A program made the position numbers and the translations under genes. A stretch of DNA of 64,000 nucleotides from Thereva unica (lineage: Eukaryota > Arthropoda > Insecta > Diptera > Therevidae): NCBI GenBank assembly GCA_949987705.1, contig OX465281.1, forward strand, positions 7,418,001 to 7,482,000, read 5' to 3'. The stretch's first letter is position 1; every line of letters begins with the position of its first letter. Shown one piece after another: positions 1 to 10,550 of the stretch. A model generated the notes under the pieces. It saw only the letters and a program-made list of their open reading frames with translations, was not told the origin of the DNA and made no database searches.

Positions 1-225
1 TCTTTTTAAAGTAAGATTCTGAGAAGCGTAACAGGCCCAATTTGTTAGGAAGGGGGACACGGAGAATCAGCTATTTAGGGGTTTTCGTGTAATTAAACTT
101 TACGCGGTCATCACAGCTATAACAACTATATACCGAGATTAGCCATATTATTGTTATAAGGAATGAGGGGGCAACCCATATGGTGAACACTGCGACCAAG
201 TTAGGCCTATTGCGTACGTACCCCA

Positions 226-1020
226 CTAGCGGAACAGACTATCGGCCTTCCGTATGAAGGTAAGAAGGTCTTTAATTGATGAAGACCGGACTTGAGCAGG
301 GCTCAAGAACTCTCTGATAAACGTTCTTCTTCTAAGCAAGATCAGAGCAGGACATTCGCAAAGAATATGTGTTTAAGTCTCGTCACCTTCCAAGCAGAGT
401 CGGCATTCTATCTCTTGAGACAGTCCTAGGGTGTAGAGGTGGTACCGCAGTCCAACATGGCCAGTGAGATGACCCACCAGCAGCCTTTGGTCCGCTCTAT
501 TTAGAGTGATAGTGCCCCTTAAGGCAAAGGGTCTTATAAGATCTTTAGCCTGTCTAAGACCTGGGACTGACTCCCAATAGGCTAGGTTTATTCTTTTAAT
601 CCACTCTTCTATCAATGACTTGGAGGTGGACCAAGAGATGCCACAGAAGGGTTCTGGGCCCTGGAATAACGTCTCAGACCCCTCCCTCGCGAGGCTGTCT
701 GCAGCCTCATTTCCCTCGATACCCCAGTGTCCGGGGACCCAGCAGAGCGAGACCTCGTCTCTTCTGGTCAGGCTCTGGAGTACGTCAAAAAACCCTGCTA
801 CTAATTTGGAAGAAAACTTCCACGTTGAGAGTGCCCTGATGGCAGCTTGGCTGTCAGAAACTATTTTAATGTTGGCGTCTTTTAGACCTTTCTCAAGGTT
901 GAGCCTAGCGCAGGTCGCAATGGCATGTATTTCAGTCTGGAAAACAGAGGGCCACTTACCCATTGCAATCGAGACCTTGGAGTTGGGTCCTGCGACAGAG
1001 GAGATTAGCCATAGTGACGG
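226..1020 (-). pseudogene. LINE ORF2 C-terminal fragment with RNase H domain
   Basis: This is the 3' part of a non-LTR retrotransposon polyprotein read on the minus strand. RNase H-like signatures appear in order: QTEIHAIA (catalytic Glu), SDSQAAIRAL (catalytic Asp), and WVPGHWGIEGNEAADSLA (late Asp/Asn region). A Cys-His zinc knuckle follows, CRLC...THILCECPAL, which is usual after RNase H in I- and R1-like LINEs. An in-frame TAA at 373-375 cuts the knuckle in two, and the frame then runs on to a stop near 226. The first catalytic Asp (normally in a TDGS context) is not visible upstream, where the frame decays above about 1020. No reverse transcriptase is attached. It is a dead fragment. The clade is inferred from the presence of RNase H, not proven. 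Confidence 0.85.
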
Positions 1021-1040
1021 TAAAACTCAATAAACTGTAA

Positions 1041-1291
1041 TGGGTTGGACAAGTCGAGCGCATGCCAGAAGAAAGAACAGCAAAGAAGGTCTTCACTGTC
1101 ATCATCGAAGAAGAAAGACCTGTAGGTATGCGAGGAAAAGATGCAGGTATACAGTTGTGCCAAATCCGGAGACGCTTCTTAACATATCGGCAAGTTCGGC
1201 CAGAAAACGAGACTGGAGCAAAAGCTTAGAGAATGCCGAGGTTCTAATTGGGCTGTAGAGCGTTTGGAAGAAGAAAAACAAACGCATCTAG
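1041..1291 (+). pseudogene. LINE ORF2 extreme C-terminal remnant
   Basis: The conceptual product begins WVGQVERMPEERTAKKVF, with a basic stretch and then RKRDWSKSLENAEVLI after a frameshift near 1130-1140. This matches the usual tail of LINE ORF2 proteins (a W-x-G-H-x-x-R-M motif, a basic linker, then an R-D-W motif). It lies head to head against the RNase H fragment at 226-1020, so two unrelated LINE pieces meet here. It cannot be functional. Assignment rests on motif resemblance only. Confidence 0.5.
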
Positions 1292-1796
1292 CAAATTTGC
1301 TATCCCTTGCATTAGCATTATTCTTTTTCTCCTTTGGCAAGGTACTTGGTCCAAAGGTACTGCAGCCTCTCTCTTGACTTATTGTTCTACTTTCTTTGGC
1401 ATTACTGATAACTTTCAACGAATGCTAGTCTTATATCTGCGATCTGTCTTAATGTATCCATTACACGATTCCCGGGTGAGACAGATGACAAATAACTATG
1501 TAGCCTACATCGGATATAAATTGAAACCCATAAAGGCCTGTTTACATTCGAAACGCAAATTGGAGCTTTTTTATCGTACCGAAATTTGTACCCTTTTCTC
1601 TGCGTTGCACGAACGTGGATTCTAAGTTAAGAGGGACGCATACAAACTTCTTTACAATAAAAGATTTCCAATTTTCGTTTCAACTTTGCGTTTAGATTGT
1701 AAACGGTCCTGAACTCTTATTCTATGGTAAGCATTACTTCGCACATAATATGTGTCAAATGCAAACTGGCAGGAAGACAAAAGGATCTCTGTTATA

Positions 1797-2388
1797 CACT
1801 GCAAATCCAAGTGTGTGATATTAAAACGCATTTCGAGTGTAAAATCATGTTGTCACTTTTTACACATTTAAAATGTGTTAATTTTTTACGCGAAAAGTGT
1901 GTAAATTCAAAACACTTAATGCGTGTATTTTAAACACACCAAATGTCTATTACTAAGCTTTTGAGTGAAGCTTTGTTAGCATCGTTTTTCAGGGAGTACG
2001 ACTAGATAAATCGTCACCGCAATTATTTGTCTCTCTGCTTTTCTGTTACTGACTGACTCTAAAAAGAGGTCGTGAAGCTCTCTGGTAAGCGTAAATCCTG
2101 ATATAATGGAGGATATGTGTAGGAAGCAAAGTGTGTGAAATTACACAAACATTTTGATTTTGACACCTTTAAGGCGTCAAACTATAAAACGTTACAATTT
2201 CTTTAGTGAGTAAAAATATTATACGCTGCATGTGCGTGATCTTTACACGTATGTCTTTTTATCCGTATTATTTTAACACGGTTTTTCTCCTAAAATGCAT
2301 TATTTTAACACGATTAGCTGAAGTTACGCGCTTCTGAAGTGAGCAGTGTGTTAAAACCACACGGAAAAATATTCTGGAGTTTGCAGTG
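1797..2388. mobile_element. Tc1/mariner-like MITE with TA target site
   Basis: The left end reads CACTGCAAATCCAAG and the right end, reverse complemented, reads CACTGCAAACTCCAG. Each is bordered by TA (1795-1796 and 2389-2390), as expected for Tc1/mariner target duplication. The interior carries many short copies of motifs such as TTTACACA and TTTAACACG on both strands, a common feature of subterminal repeats in such MITEs. There is no transposase ORF. The TIR match is only about 15 bp and imperfect, so superfamily assignment is tentative. Confidence 0.6.
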
Positions 2389-2390
2389 TA

Positions 2391-3439
2391 GGGTTTCGAA
2401 GATATAGGTCTAGGGTTCTAGGGTGTTCAGAACAAAGGATAAGAAGCTAATCGGCATACGTAAGTATGGACTAGTAGCGTCATCTGGAACATAGTTTAAA
2501 TAATGCTTATAATTACCAAAGCAACTTTTATGTGAGGTAGACTTCTTCCCATGATAATCTCGCTATCTCCGCCTGCAGGCTTACACCGGTGCGTGATTGA
2601 GACCGCTTCTTCGAAACCCATGGAGTGGATATTTAAGAGAAGCCCCAAAGAGGATGTTGGCCGGGCTAAGTGTGACCAAATCGCGAATTGTTTCCGCAAA
2701 CTATTACCAAAAATAAATAAATCTTAATCTTTAAATAGTCACCTTTAAACAATTACCTCAACCTCTTTATTAATTTCACCGTTATCCCTCGCTTGCAATT
2801 GTTCACAATATTTTTTGTTTCTCAATATTTTAATTAATTTATTAAATTTCCCACAGCAAAAAAAAAACTACAGCCTCTCACTAATTATCCGATTCTCAAT
2901 ACGGAAATCATATTTAAACCAAGTTGTAATTAAATTTGAAACTATGTCGGGCATTTTTCATCCAGATTCAATATGGATTGGAAAATTTTTCCGCCTCACA
3001 GATTTAAATATGAATTCCGGTGGAAAATGTCGAAAAGCTGACATTATCGATTTTGATGAGGAAAATGGAAAATGTTAAAATTTATGTTTTATTCATTTTA
3101 TTTATTCATAAATAGGTAGTAGGTAGTGACAGAATATGCCTATTTTGAAATTTAATTTTGTTTAAAGTTTTTAGGGATTTAGAGAGTGTGGGGGGGTTTG
3201 TTTCTGATTGACATCAAATATTATAGGGGATGATTGTGGTGATTGTTTGGGGATTTTGTGTGATTGTATAGGTTTAGAAGTTTATTTTTAGTCTATAAAT
3301 GGAAAATTGTTGGTTAATTTTTAATAATTAAAATACTAAATCTACTCTGATAACAGCTATAGGAGAAAAATAGTGCGATTAAAGAAGAAAGTTCTCAAGT
3401 ACTGGTTAAAGAGGGCCCCGAATAATAATGGAATCGGCA
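2391..3439. other. AT-rich spacer, no gene recognised
   Basis: I see no coding region, RNA gene or clear element ends here. The short ORFs have no recognisable composition or motif. The sequence is AT-rich with short A and T runs. Confidence 0.6.
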
Positions 3440-3442
3440 TTA

Positions 3443-5665
3443 GGGGTCGTCCATTAATTACGTGAGGCGGGGAGGGAGTCGAGCCGAATCTCACCAAATC
3501 TCACGTGGTGAAGTGGTGGTCGCGGCAAATATCACGTAAGTTTTTCCCTCAAGAAACAGTGTAAAATTGCTAGAAAACTGGGTTAAATTAAGTAAAGCAT
3601 GTTTCTAAACTAAAGACCCGCATTCACTTACAGGCCGCCGCCAAGGCAGGTCCGCAGGCACGGGTCGATGATGGCAATACAATACTCAACTGACTGTGGA
3701 CCTTTAAAATACACGGACCACCATATTTGCTGACATAATGGACAGGCGGCGCGGAAAATTAAAATGTATGGGAAATTCTCTCACAGGCGGCTGCAGTCAC
3801 CGCCTTTGTGCTAATATATTTGTGCCTTAGGCAGCTCCAAACTCACGCCGTGAACACCCGCGAACAAGCGCGAATGGAGTGTTAATGGTTTCCACGCCTT
3901 GCTTTCATGCTTGACTGAATACGGCGGGAAATTGTGCGGTAAATTCGCGACTTGAGACTGAATAGAAGTTCTAGGGTGCCAGCACCAGGGGCGGCGCGTT
4001 CTTAGGTGCGAATGGAGCACTTGCACCGGGCTCAATGTGTCGGGGGCGCAATTTCAGAAATTCAGATTTAAAATATTGAAAAAATAAATCCTAAATAATT
4101 CTCACGGGTGCGAGAAATTACACAAATTTACCCAATTTCTGTCTCTGTACTTTATCGTGCAAGATAAACGGAGAAATTTCACCTGTCCTCGTGCAGGAAG
4201 ATTCGAGAAATTTTTTTAAAAAAATCTCCCAAGTGAGAGAAAAATCTCATTTATTTGGAGCCCCTTTTGAAAATTCTGTAAAAATCACCATATTCACTCA
4301 CCCAAAGGAAAAATTGTTCCGATGGCTCTGTATTGTGTATTGCTGGTTACTGTGATTGATATACTCTTGAGGGCGTTAGTGCTGCATTTTTAAATTCTGT
4401 TTCCAGCACTGTTAAAAGAGGTAAATGAACGAAATGAGGATAAAAAATTTCCTTGTGGCGAGAAATCCTCTTTAATACCTCTTTTTTGTTTGTTTCTTTA
4501 TAGCTCGGCTTTACCGTCCTCAATTCATTAAAGTTCAATTCAATCCGCATAAGTGGCTTCACCGGCTGGCATGTTCAGTTCATGCTTGAAATTTCTGTTG
4601 CTTTTCGCCAGAAGTTAGAAATGCAAAAGCCCACTGGAATGATATTGCATTGCTCCAGTTGATTACCCTCTTTTGAGCGATCTCAATTTCATGTTCTGTT
4701 GGGCGAACTCATGCTTTATTTTTTTCCTAACTTCAATACGTGAAAATGTGTCCCATGCACAAAATTGAAGTTCAGTTCACCAATATGTCCGAACTTGCGC
4801 ATCTAGGCCAGTGAAGCCGGGATATTACGGTCTAGTAAATTAATATGGCCAGTTTCACACGAGCCAATCGATAAAAATTCGGCTGAAATCGTAAATTTCC
4901 TTATGAAATTCGATAAAGAATTGCATGGGTTTTCACAAAAGCCAACTTTTCCAACAAACTATACGTTAGAATGCTTTTTCTTGTTGTTGTTGCTTTTAAT
5001 ATTAATTCTTCTTTCCGCCATTTCTTTTCTTTTCCTAGTAATAGAGAGACAAAAACCAAAAACAACATAACTTTCAAAAAATTTATTCAAAAATTCCGTG
5101 AAGGAATTTAGAGGTTCAAAAAATCGGCCCGCCCTATCGTCATGGCGTACTCTCTTCTCCGTAAACGACGTTTTCAGCAGATTTTTGTTAGTTGGAGTTT
5201 GACCAATGTGAAACTTACTATCTAAGTAATTTTTTTATGTTATTGCGCAAACTGTGAAAATTATTTCTCCCATTCAGTGTTTGTGACTTTTTCCATTCAG
5301 TGCATTCAAAAATGAACAGCTTATAGGGCGCAATATGACGTAGTGCACCGGGCGCAAAAAACCCAAACGCCGGCCCTGGCCAGCACGTAAGTTGTTTCAG
5401 TCGACCTCTTTATACAAGTGTTTCAACATTTTTTGTATGAAGTGGTCGATTGAAGCAACTTATGTGCTACCACCCCAGATCTTCAGGCACAATCTGATGG
5501 CAACTGTCTACTCATATAAAGAATTTTTCAGTTTTTTTGGACTGCAGGCCAAAACTTTCAGGCCACGGCCTGCTGTCGACCTGTGAAATATAACGAAATC
5601 TCACCAAGGGTAGAGGGGGGTCGAAAAATCGGACAAATCGCCTCACGTAATTTATGGACGACCCC
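3443..5665. mobile_element. PIF/Harbinger-like non-autonomous element (outer), interrupted by a hAT-like element
   Basis: The terminal inverted repeats are nearly identical over about 27 bp. The left begins GGGGTCGTCCATTAATTACG and the right, reverse complemented, begins GGGGTCGTCCATAAATTACG. Both flanks carry TTA (3440-3442 and 5666-5668), the 3-bp target typical of PIF/Harbinger. Removing the nested element at 3986-5378 and one 8-bp duplicate leaves about 822 bp with no transposase. The interior has its own imperfect inverted repeat, arms near 3971-4000 plus 5387-5405 against 5443-5477. The hAT-like insertion split one of these arms. Confidence 0.75.
3986..5378. mobile_element. hAT-like non-autonomous element nested in the outer element
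   Basis: It starts CAGGGGCGGCG and its right end, reverse complemented, starts CAGGGCCGGCG, one mismatch in 11. It is flanked by a perfect 8-bp duplication GCCAGCAC (3978-3985 and 5379-5386), the hallmark of hAT transposition. Subterminal GCACCGGGC motifs occur at both ends. It is 1,393 bp and AT-rich, and no transposase can be seen. It shares its ends with the elements at 9416-10178 and 38874-39724 but has a different interior and lies in opposite orientation. Confidence 0.85.
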
Positions 5666-5668
5666 TTA

Positions 5669-7741
5669 CGACAATTGGCGTTGATTGTGAGTAACAGAAC
5701 TAATGTGTTCCCTGAAAAATAAAACGTCGGCCTTATCAGATTCTCCTATGACGGAAAAAGGATGCCATTCAGCTGTAGTAATGACCGCTGCAACCCCGAA
5801 GATTTCACTCTTGTTACCAGAATGATTTCCCACTATATCGCTACCAAACTTTACAAAGAATTAGTGGATGATCGGCAGAGCCTTTCACTAAACTAGTAAA
5901 GGCCGCAAACATCGACGAAGTTAGTCCTTAATCGTAATTTTGTCGTGAACATCAACCTATTTTATCCCACCTAAAATTGACTTAATGTCAACATAACCAC
6001 CCTGTAGCCAAATATGAAAAAAAAAAAAATAAAAAAAAATTTAAATGAAAATATATTATTAAGGACCACAGGTACCAACCCACTCATTATCACCAACCAA
6101 CAAGAACAAAAAAATCACATCCAACAGAAACCTTGACATCGAAAGTCTTTTACAGTCAACCCCCGTGCAACGGTGTTAATTACTTCATCTAACTCCATAA
6201 GGACCTCGTAATTAATTGTTATACAACTGAATTTACTCCGCAGGAGCGAGTCCTTTTAAAAAGCCAACCCGTCCCCCATTTCACCCGGAAGTCGACCCCC
6301 CTTCATCGAGACTTCCCCCCGTAAATTGCTTGTCAGGACTTCCTGCGTGTTTTTTTTTTATTATGTCGCCTTTCCCCAAAGCTGCATCATATAAAATCAC
6401 ACTTTTGGGCAGGGATGGAGGAAACACCTACAACACGAACACAACAGAACCGCCCTGTGTTGTAGGCCATAGGGGTTAGTTAGTAGGTGTTAGTACCCGG
6501 TGCTACCGCTGAGTTGAGGAGATTTTATGGGCGATGTTTTATGATGTTCAAAAAAAACAATTTTTTTATTACCTTGAGCACTCGTAAATTATGTGAATGG
6601 AATGTCATATGGAGTTTATGATAAAGTGTGCTTTGCTTTCCCTTTTTTTTATATACCGACATAAGGACTGTCCCCGGACTGCTCAACCTGCTGAGGTCAG
6701 CAACTTCGTAAATCTAGCTCCTGTGTTTGGGGAGTGAGGGGATGTGCTCCCCATGTGACGAAAATTGGGAGATAATATTTAATACAGCGATTATGGAGCA
6801 CTAAATTATGGAATTGTTGACTATCGGATGGATTTAGGGGAGTTTTCAAGGGTTGATTGGGTAATTTTGACTTTCGCAATGGTTAAGTGGAAATAATCAA
6901 TTTGGAAAGGTGTATTGTTGGTCACTTGTGTTTGCACGAATTGAATTTCAAAGACGAGTCTTAAACTCATAGCCGAAACTTCGTTTAATTTCGTAGGCAT
7001 AACATTGATTCATGATCTGCACAGATTCCGATCACAGATTCCGGTAGACAAACTATAGCAGAGGTATAGCGGTTGTCTAGAATTTAATAGGTCCAAGCTT
7101 AACCAACCAGCCTTATTAAAAGAAAGAACAAGAAAAACATACCCCGAGAACTCCGAAAAGGGGGGGGGGCTTAAGGAGGGGGGGGGGGCGATTTTTCTCC
7201 CTCCGATAAAGAAATAATAGAGACTACCAAGGTTTGTCAAGAGTTTATCTTATATTTCTGAAGGGGCAAGGGGGTAACGTAAAGTACCCTCATCAGTCAA
7301 GTTGTGAAATGTGTCGGAGCTGGTTTAGAGGAATCCATTTACAAAAATTAGGAAAAGCGCAGGTGATAGAATTGACCCCTGAGGAACACCAGGTTGATTT
7401 TTTGTCTTTTTTCTTTGAAGAGGTATGACAGAGCAAAAGGGTTGTGCAAAAGATATAGCCAAGATACATTTATTCAGGACCATAGTGGATATCTTTTTAA
7501 GGATCGCTCAATAATTATAACTTATTTCCTCCCTATATCCTTGAAGAACTTAGATAACATAGCAGCAATATTGTTCGAATCAGCTTTAAGATTTGCGATG
7601 GTATCTTATCACTAGTAGCCTTATTACTTTTCATTTGTTCTTGTCTTTCTTTCTTTTTCCAGTGAGGTATGGAGCCCAAAGAGTACCACGACCGCTATGT
7701 GGGCCTTTTGTCCCTCCATTACTTCACATTTGTAAACCAAA
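5669..7741. other. Intergenic region, no gene recognised
   Basis: I find no supported gene. It contains an A-rich run at about 6014-6040 and a small hairpin (CCTACAACAC against GTGTTGTAGG, near 6428-6465). Two long G runs at 7160-7188 are listed separately. The short ORFs are AT-rich and unremarkable. Confidence 0.55.
7160..7188 (+). repeat. Two long G runs
   Basis: A run of 10 G (7160-7169) and a run of 11 G (7178-7188) lie 8 bp apart in otherwise AT-rich sequence. This composition can fold as an intra- or intermolecular G-quadruplex. Homopolymer length is also a common sequencing error, so the exact counts are uncertain. Confidence 0.7.
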
Positions 7742-7747
7742 CCACTT

Positions 7748-8210
7748 TTTTTTTGTGACAGACTAGAGGCTTAGGGAAAGTCCCTTTGTACTGTCGACAA
7801 TCTATTTTTTTTATTATACATTGTCTAACAGCAGCTCTAGCCGGAAGATAGAGAGAGAAGAGGCGGAAGGAACTATCATAACCTAGTCGCGATATATTTT
7901 TATTCCACCTACTCGCAACCATTTCGCGACTCTGACATCGGGGCATCGAGAACAACTCGATGGAGTGTTATGCCTCCTGAAACGAGTTGAATCTCATCAA
8001 CCAACCGATGGCATGTGCTTGGTGGAGCGGGGAAGGACTAAGGAAGGCTAAGACAGGAGGAATCAGGAATATAAAGAGGGAAGAAGAGAGAAGGAAAGTT
8101 ATGTAGGTGGGAAAGTGGAAAAGGCGAAGGACCGTGGGGCTGGCCGGGATTCGAACCCGGGACCTCTCGGATAGCAGTCAGGCGCCTTAACCCTAGACTA
8201 CCGAGGCCCC
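7748..8210 (-). mobile_element. tRNA-derived SINE, full length
   Basis: Read on the minus strand, a tRNA-like head begins GGGGCCTCGGTAGTCTAG and has a canonical B box GGTTCGAATCC (plus positions 8147-8157). A body of about 390 bp follows, ending in a run of A. CCACTT occurs at both ends (7742-7747 and 8211-8216), consistent with a short target duplication. The same body recurs at 55078-55421 (truncated) and 61144-61610 (full length, opposite strand), so this is a dispersed family. Acceptor-stem pairing is incomplete, so it is a SINE head and not a functional tRNA gene. Confidence 0.85.
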
Positions 8211-8699
8211 CCACTTGAAGAGACTCCGCAGTCCGGCTAAATATTTGTCACTAAGACTTGTTTGGTCAATCGAGCTTGCGCAGCACAACGAGCCCCGCAT
8301 TGTTTGATGCCTCGCCATAGTCACATCGTCCTTCTCTGGGTACATCTTGCAAATGGGCTATCTGCCATTCCGATCTTAGATAGTTGAAAATTTAGGACGA
8401 AGATTCCTGAAAATAAGTTTACCATAAGTTAACCTGCTAAACTTCCTGCGGTGCTTCAGTAATTCTCGGCTAGTGTTATGAACCGGCCCAAGACTAAAGC
8501 GCTTCGGGTACAGACCAGGTATGGATTTCCATCATTTCAGAGCCCAATTGTCTAGGATACTTTTTACCATACTGATGGGAGCCCATAAGGACTAATGAAA
8601 GCTGTGCCAGAGTCCTGTCTAGCCGAGCCATTCACCTACTGATCCTATTGTTAGTATCTAGCTTATTAAGGGTGAGTTGGTAGTTCCAAACAAATCGGG

Positions 8700-8890
8700 A
8701 CTGGGCTATACAGGAATTTATCGTTCTTACTGCCGCCTAGCTATCCGAGAGTAAAAAGATTTGCTTGTTAGCATAATTACTTCTTAAATTGTCATAGGTA
8801 CATGGTACTATGGCGCACATCTCTGCTTGAAAAACAGTAGCTACAATTCGTGAAGCCTTCTTCCTACCACATATAGACCCACTTTATGGT
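8700..8890 (-). pseudogene. Decayed LINE RNase H remnant
   Basis: Minus-strand translation gives VFQAEMCAIVPC, then LSDS, a stop, and AAVRTI. These correspond to the Glu and Asp motifs of a LINE RNase H domain, and the spacing resembles the fragment at 226-1020. The flanking frame is broken by stops and shifts. Nothing functional remains. Confidence 0.45.
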
Positions 8891-9235
8891 GTCCTACCAA
8901 AACTCCAAGATAGATTGTATTTACAAAGAACGAGCTTTAAACTTTGAGATCGATGCTAAAAATTGTAGTATGCCCCCACTGAACACCATAACCTAGTTCC
9001 TAGCTGGTGCCCTACCTAGTTCGATCTCAACTGGCAGATTTATCTACTTAAAGTTAAAGCAATGCTGCAATGGCAAATTTAGAACACTCCTTAAAAATCT
9101 TACAGCCCTCTCTTCCCAAAACCACTTGTATATATTTTTTAACAGATGTTTTCCTTTTAATGCTCCTTAAGAAGCGTTTTAGAAGCAGTAAATAAAATTT
9201 TTAAATAAAGAATTCATGGCGGAATGTAAATATGT

Positions 9236-9415
9236 GATTAAGCTCCGGTGCCGAAAAGCTTTTATTTTTGGTCATCTTTTGCTTTCTACTTTACAAAAGG
9301 GATTGTCGTTTTACCAAAGCGGTCCCCCAACTAAATACTAACCAAGTTCAGTGCTGCTTGACCTCCGTAATCCAGCGAGAAGCGGTCTATTGAGTTGTTA
9401 ATAGCCCCCTTTTAT
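9236..9415. repeat. Dispersed repeat, left part, split by a hAT-like element
   Basis: This matches 35527-35705 closely, sharing GAAAAGCTTTTATTTT, GCTTTACCAAAGC-like and GTCCCCCAACTAAA segments. The match resumes after the hAT-like insertion at 10187-10215 (ATAATTG region). The right-hand copy at 35.5 kb is uninterrupted and serves as the paralogous empty site. The family of this repeat is not recognised. Confidence 0.75.
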
Positions 9416-10178
9416 CAGGGCCGGCGTTTGACTTTTTTGCGCCCGGTGCAGTATGCAATATTGCGCCCCCATCATTTCTGCTCATTTTTTGATTGTAGTA
9501 AAGGACAATGCAAAAACGCACAAACACTTTTTGGAGTTCCATTGATATATGAAAATGAAGGCACGGGAATCTTTTTTACTTTTTTATGAAATTCTGAAAT
9601 AGCGCCCGGTGCAAATACACCAATTGCACCTATGAAACGTCCTTACCTTTGACCAATCAGGATTTGCTTCGCGATCTTGCTTTTGTGCCGAGTTTGCTTA
9701 CGCTTTAGCTTCACAAAACTCTTCCGATAATGCTGTTTAATGCTCCAGGGTGTTTTTCGGTGTTAGCTGCACTTCCCTAACTATTTCCAACACAATACTG
9801 GGCTCCGAAAATCTATAGTACTATGCACTTAACAGCCTTACTGAACATTGAAGATCATTTCGACAACTGCAGAACAGATGGCGATCCAGGTGCTTCTCGC
9901 CGAAATAGGGATCTATAATAGTACGACTAATACGAACTACAAATCAAGAACTATGGCACCGTGCTAACCAAGAAAGGATAGACGACGAAACCAGGCGAAC
10001 TAAATGGAATTGGATTGGCCAAACCTTGCAGAAGACAATTGAAAAAGGCGCAGAAGGTGCATTTCCTGTAATATATGTCAATGAAGGCACGGGAATACTT
10101 TTTAAATTTTTTGCAATCTTAATTGAAATTGCGCCCGGTGCAAGTGCACCGTTTGCACCTATGAAAGCACCGCCCCTG
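9416..10178. mobile_element. hAT-like non-autonomous element carrying LINE-derived sequence
   Basis: The left end is CAGGGCCGGCG and the right end, reverse complemented, is CAGGGGCGGTG. A perfect 8-bp duplication CCTTTTAT flanks it (9408-9415 and 10179-10186). At 763 bp it has no transposase. The interior around 9975-10060 translates as RRTKWNWIGQTLQKTIEK, which resembles the C-terminus of RTE-like LINE ORF2 proteins, so the element seems to have captured LINE sequence. The same element, with the same captured piece, is at 38874-39724. Confidence 0.85.
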
Positions 10179-10358
10179 CCTTTTATGGTCGTCAAGATAA
10201 TTGTCAGCTTTCTTCGTCCATTGTATAGCTCCAATTCTGCTGCCCTTTGCAGCGTTCCGAATTTTTCCGCCTGGGTTGCTTATTAGTGATGCCCAAGCTC
10301 TGGTACCAATTGAGCTTGACATTTAGTCTATTCTAGAACTTGCGAACCAGGTGGAGAC

Positions 10359-10542
10359 CATGGTACAATAATACAAGGTAGGCTTGCAAGGAAAAGCTCG
10401 ATTTCGATCTTGAAAAGCTTCTACCAATTTTACATTAGAAAAGATCTGAGTGTCATCACGAGAAAGCTTTTTCCTTTGTGAACTAAGATCTGAGTGACGT
10501 CACGGGGCCATTATGAGCTTACCTTGTAATTATTGTACCATG
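10359..10542. mobile_element. 184-bp MITE with 8-bp target duplication
   Basis: The ends are CATGGTACAATAAT...GGT and its inverse, matching over about 25 bp with one extra base. The flanks are GTGGAGAC on both sides (10351-10358 and 10543-10550). The duplication could be read as 10 bp if the terminal C is assigned to the flank. An 8-bp target suggests hAT, but the terminus is atypical, so the superfamily is left open. Confidence 0.8.
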
Positions 10543-10550
10543 GTGGAGAC

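Noticed and set aside
8135..8210. Functional tRNA gene on the minus strand
   Set aside because: The same head is joined to the same 390-bp body at 61144, and the acceptor stem is only partly paired.
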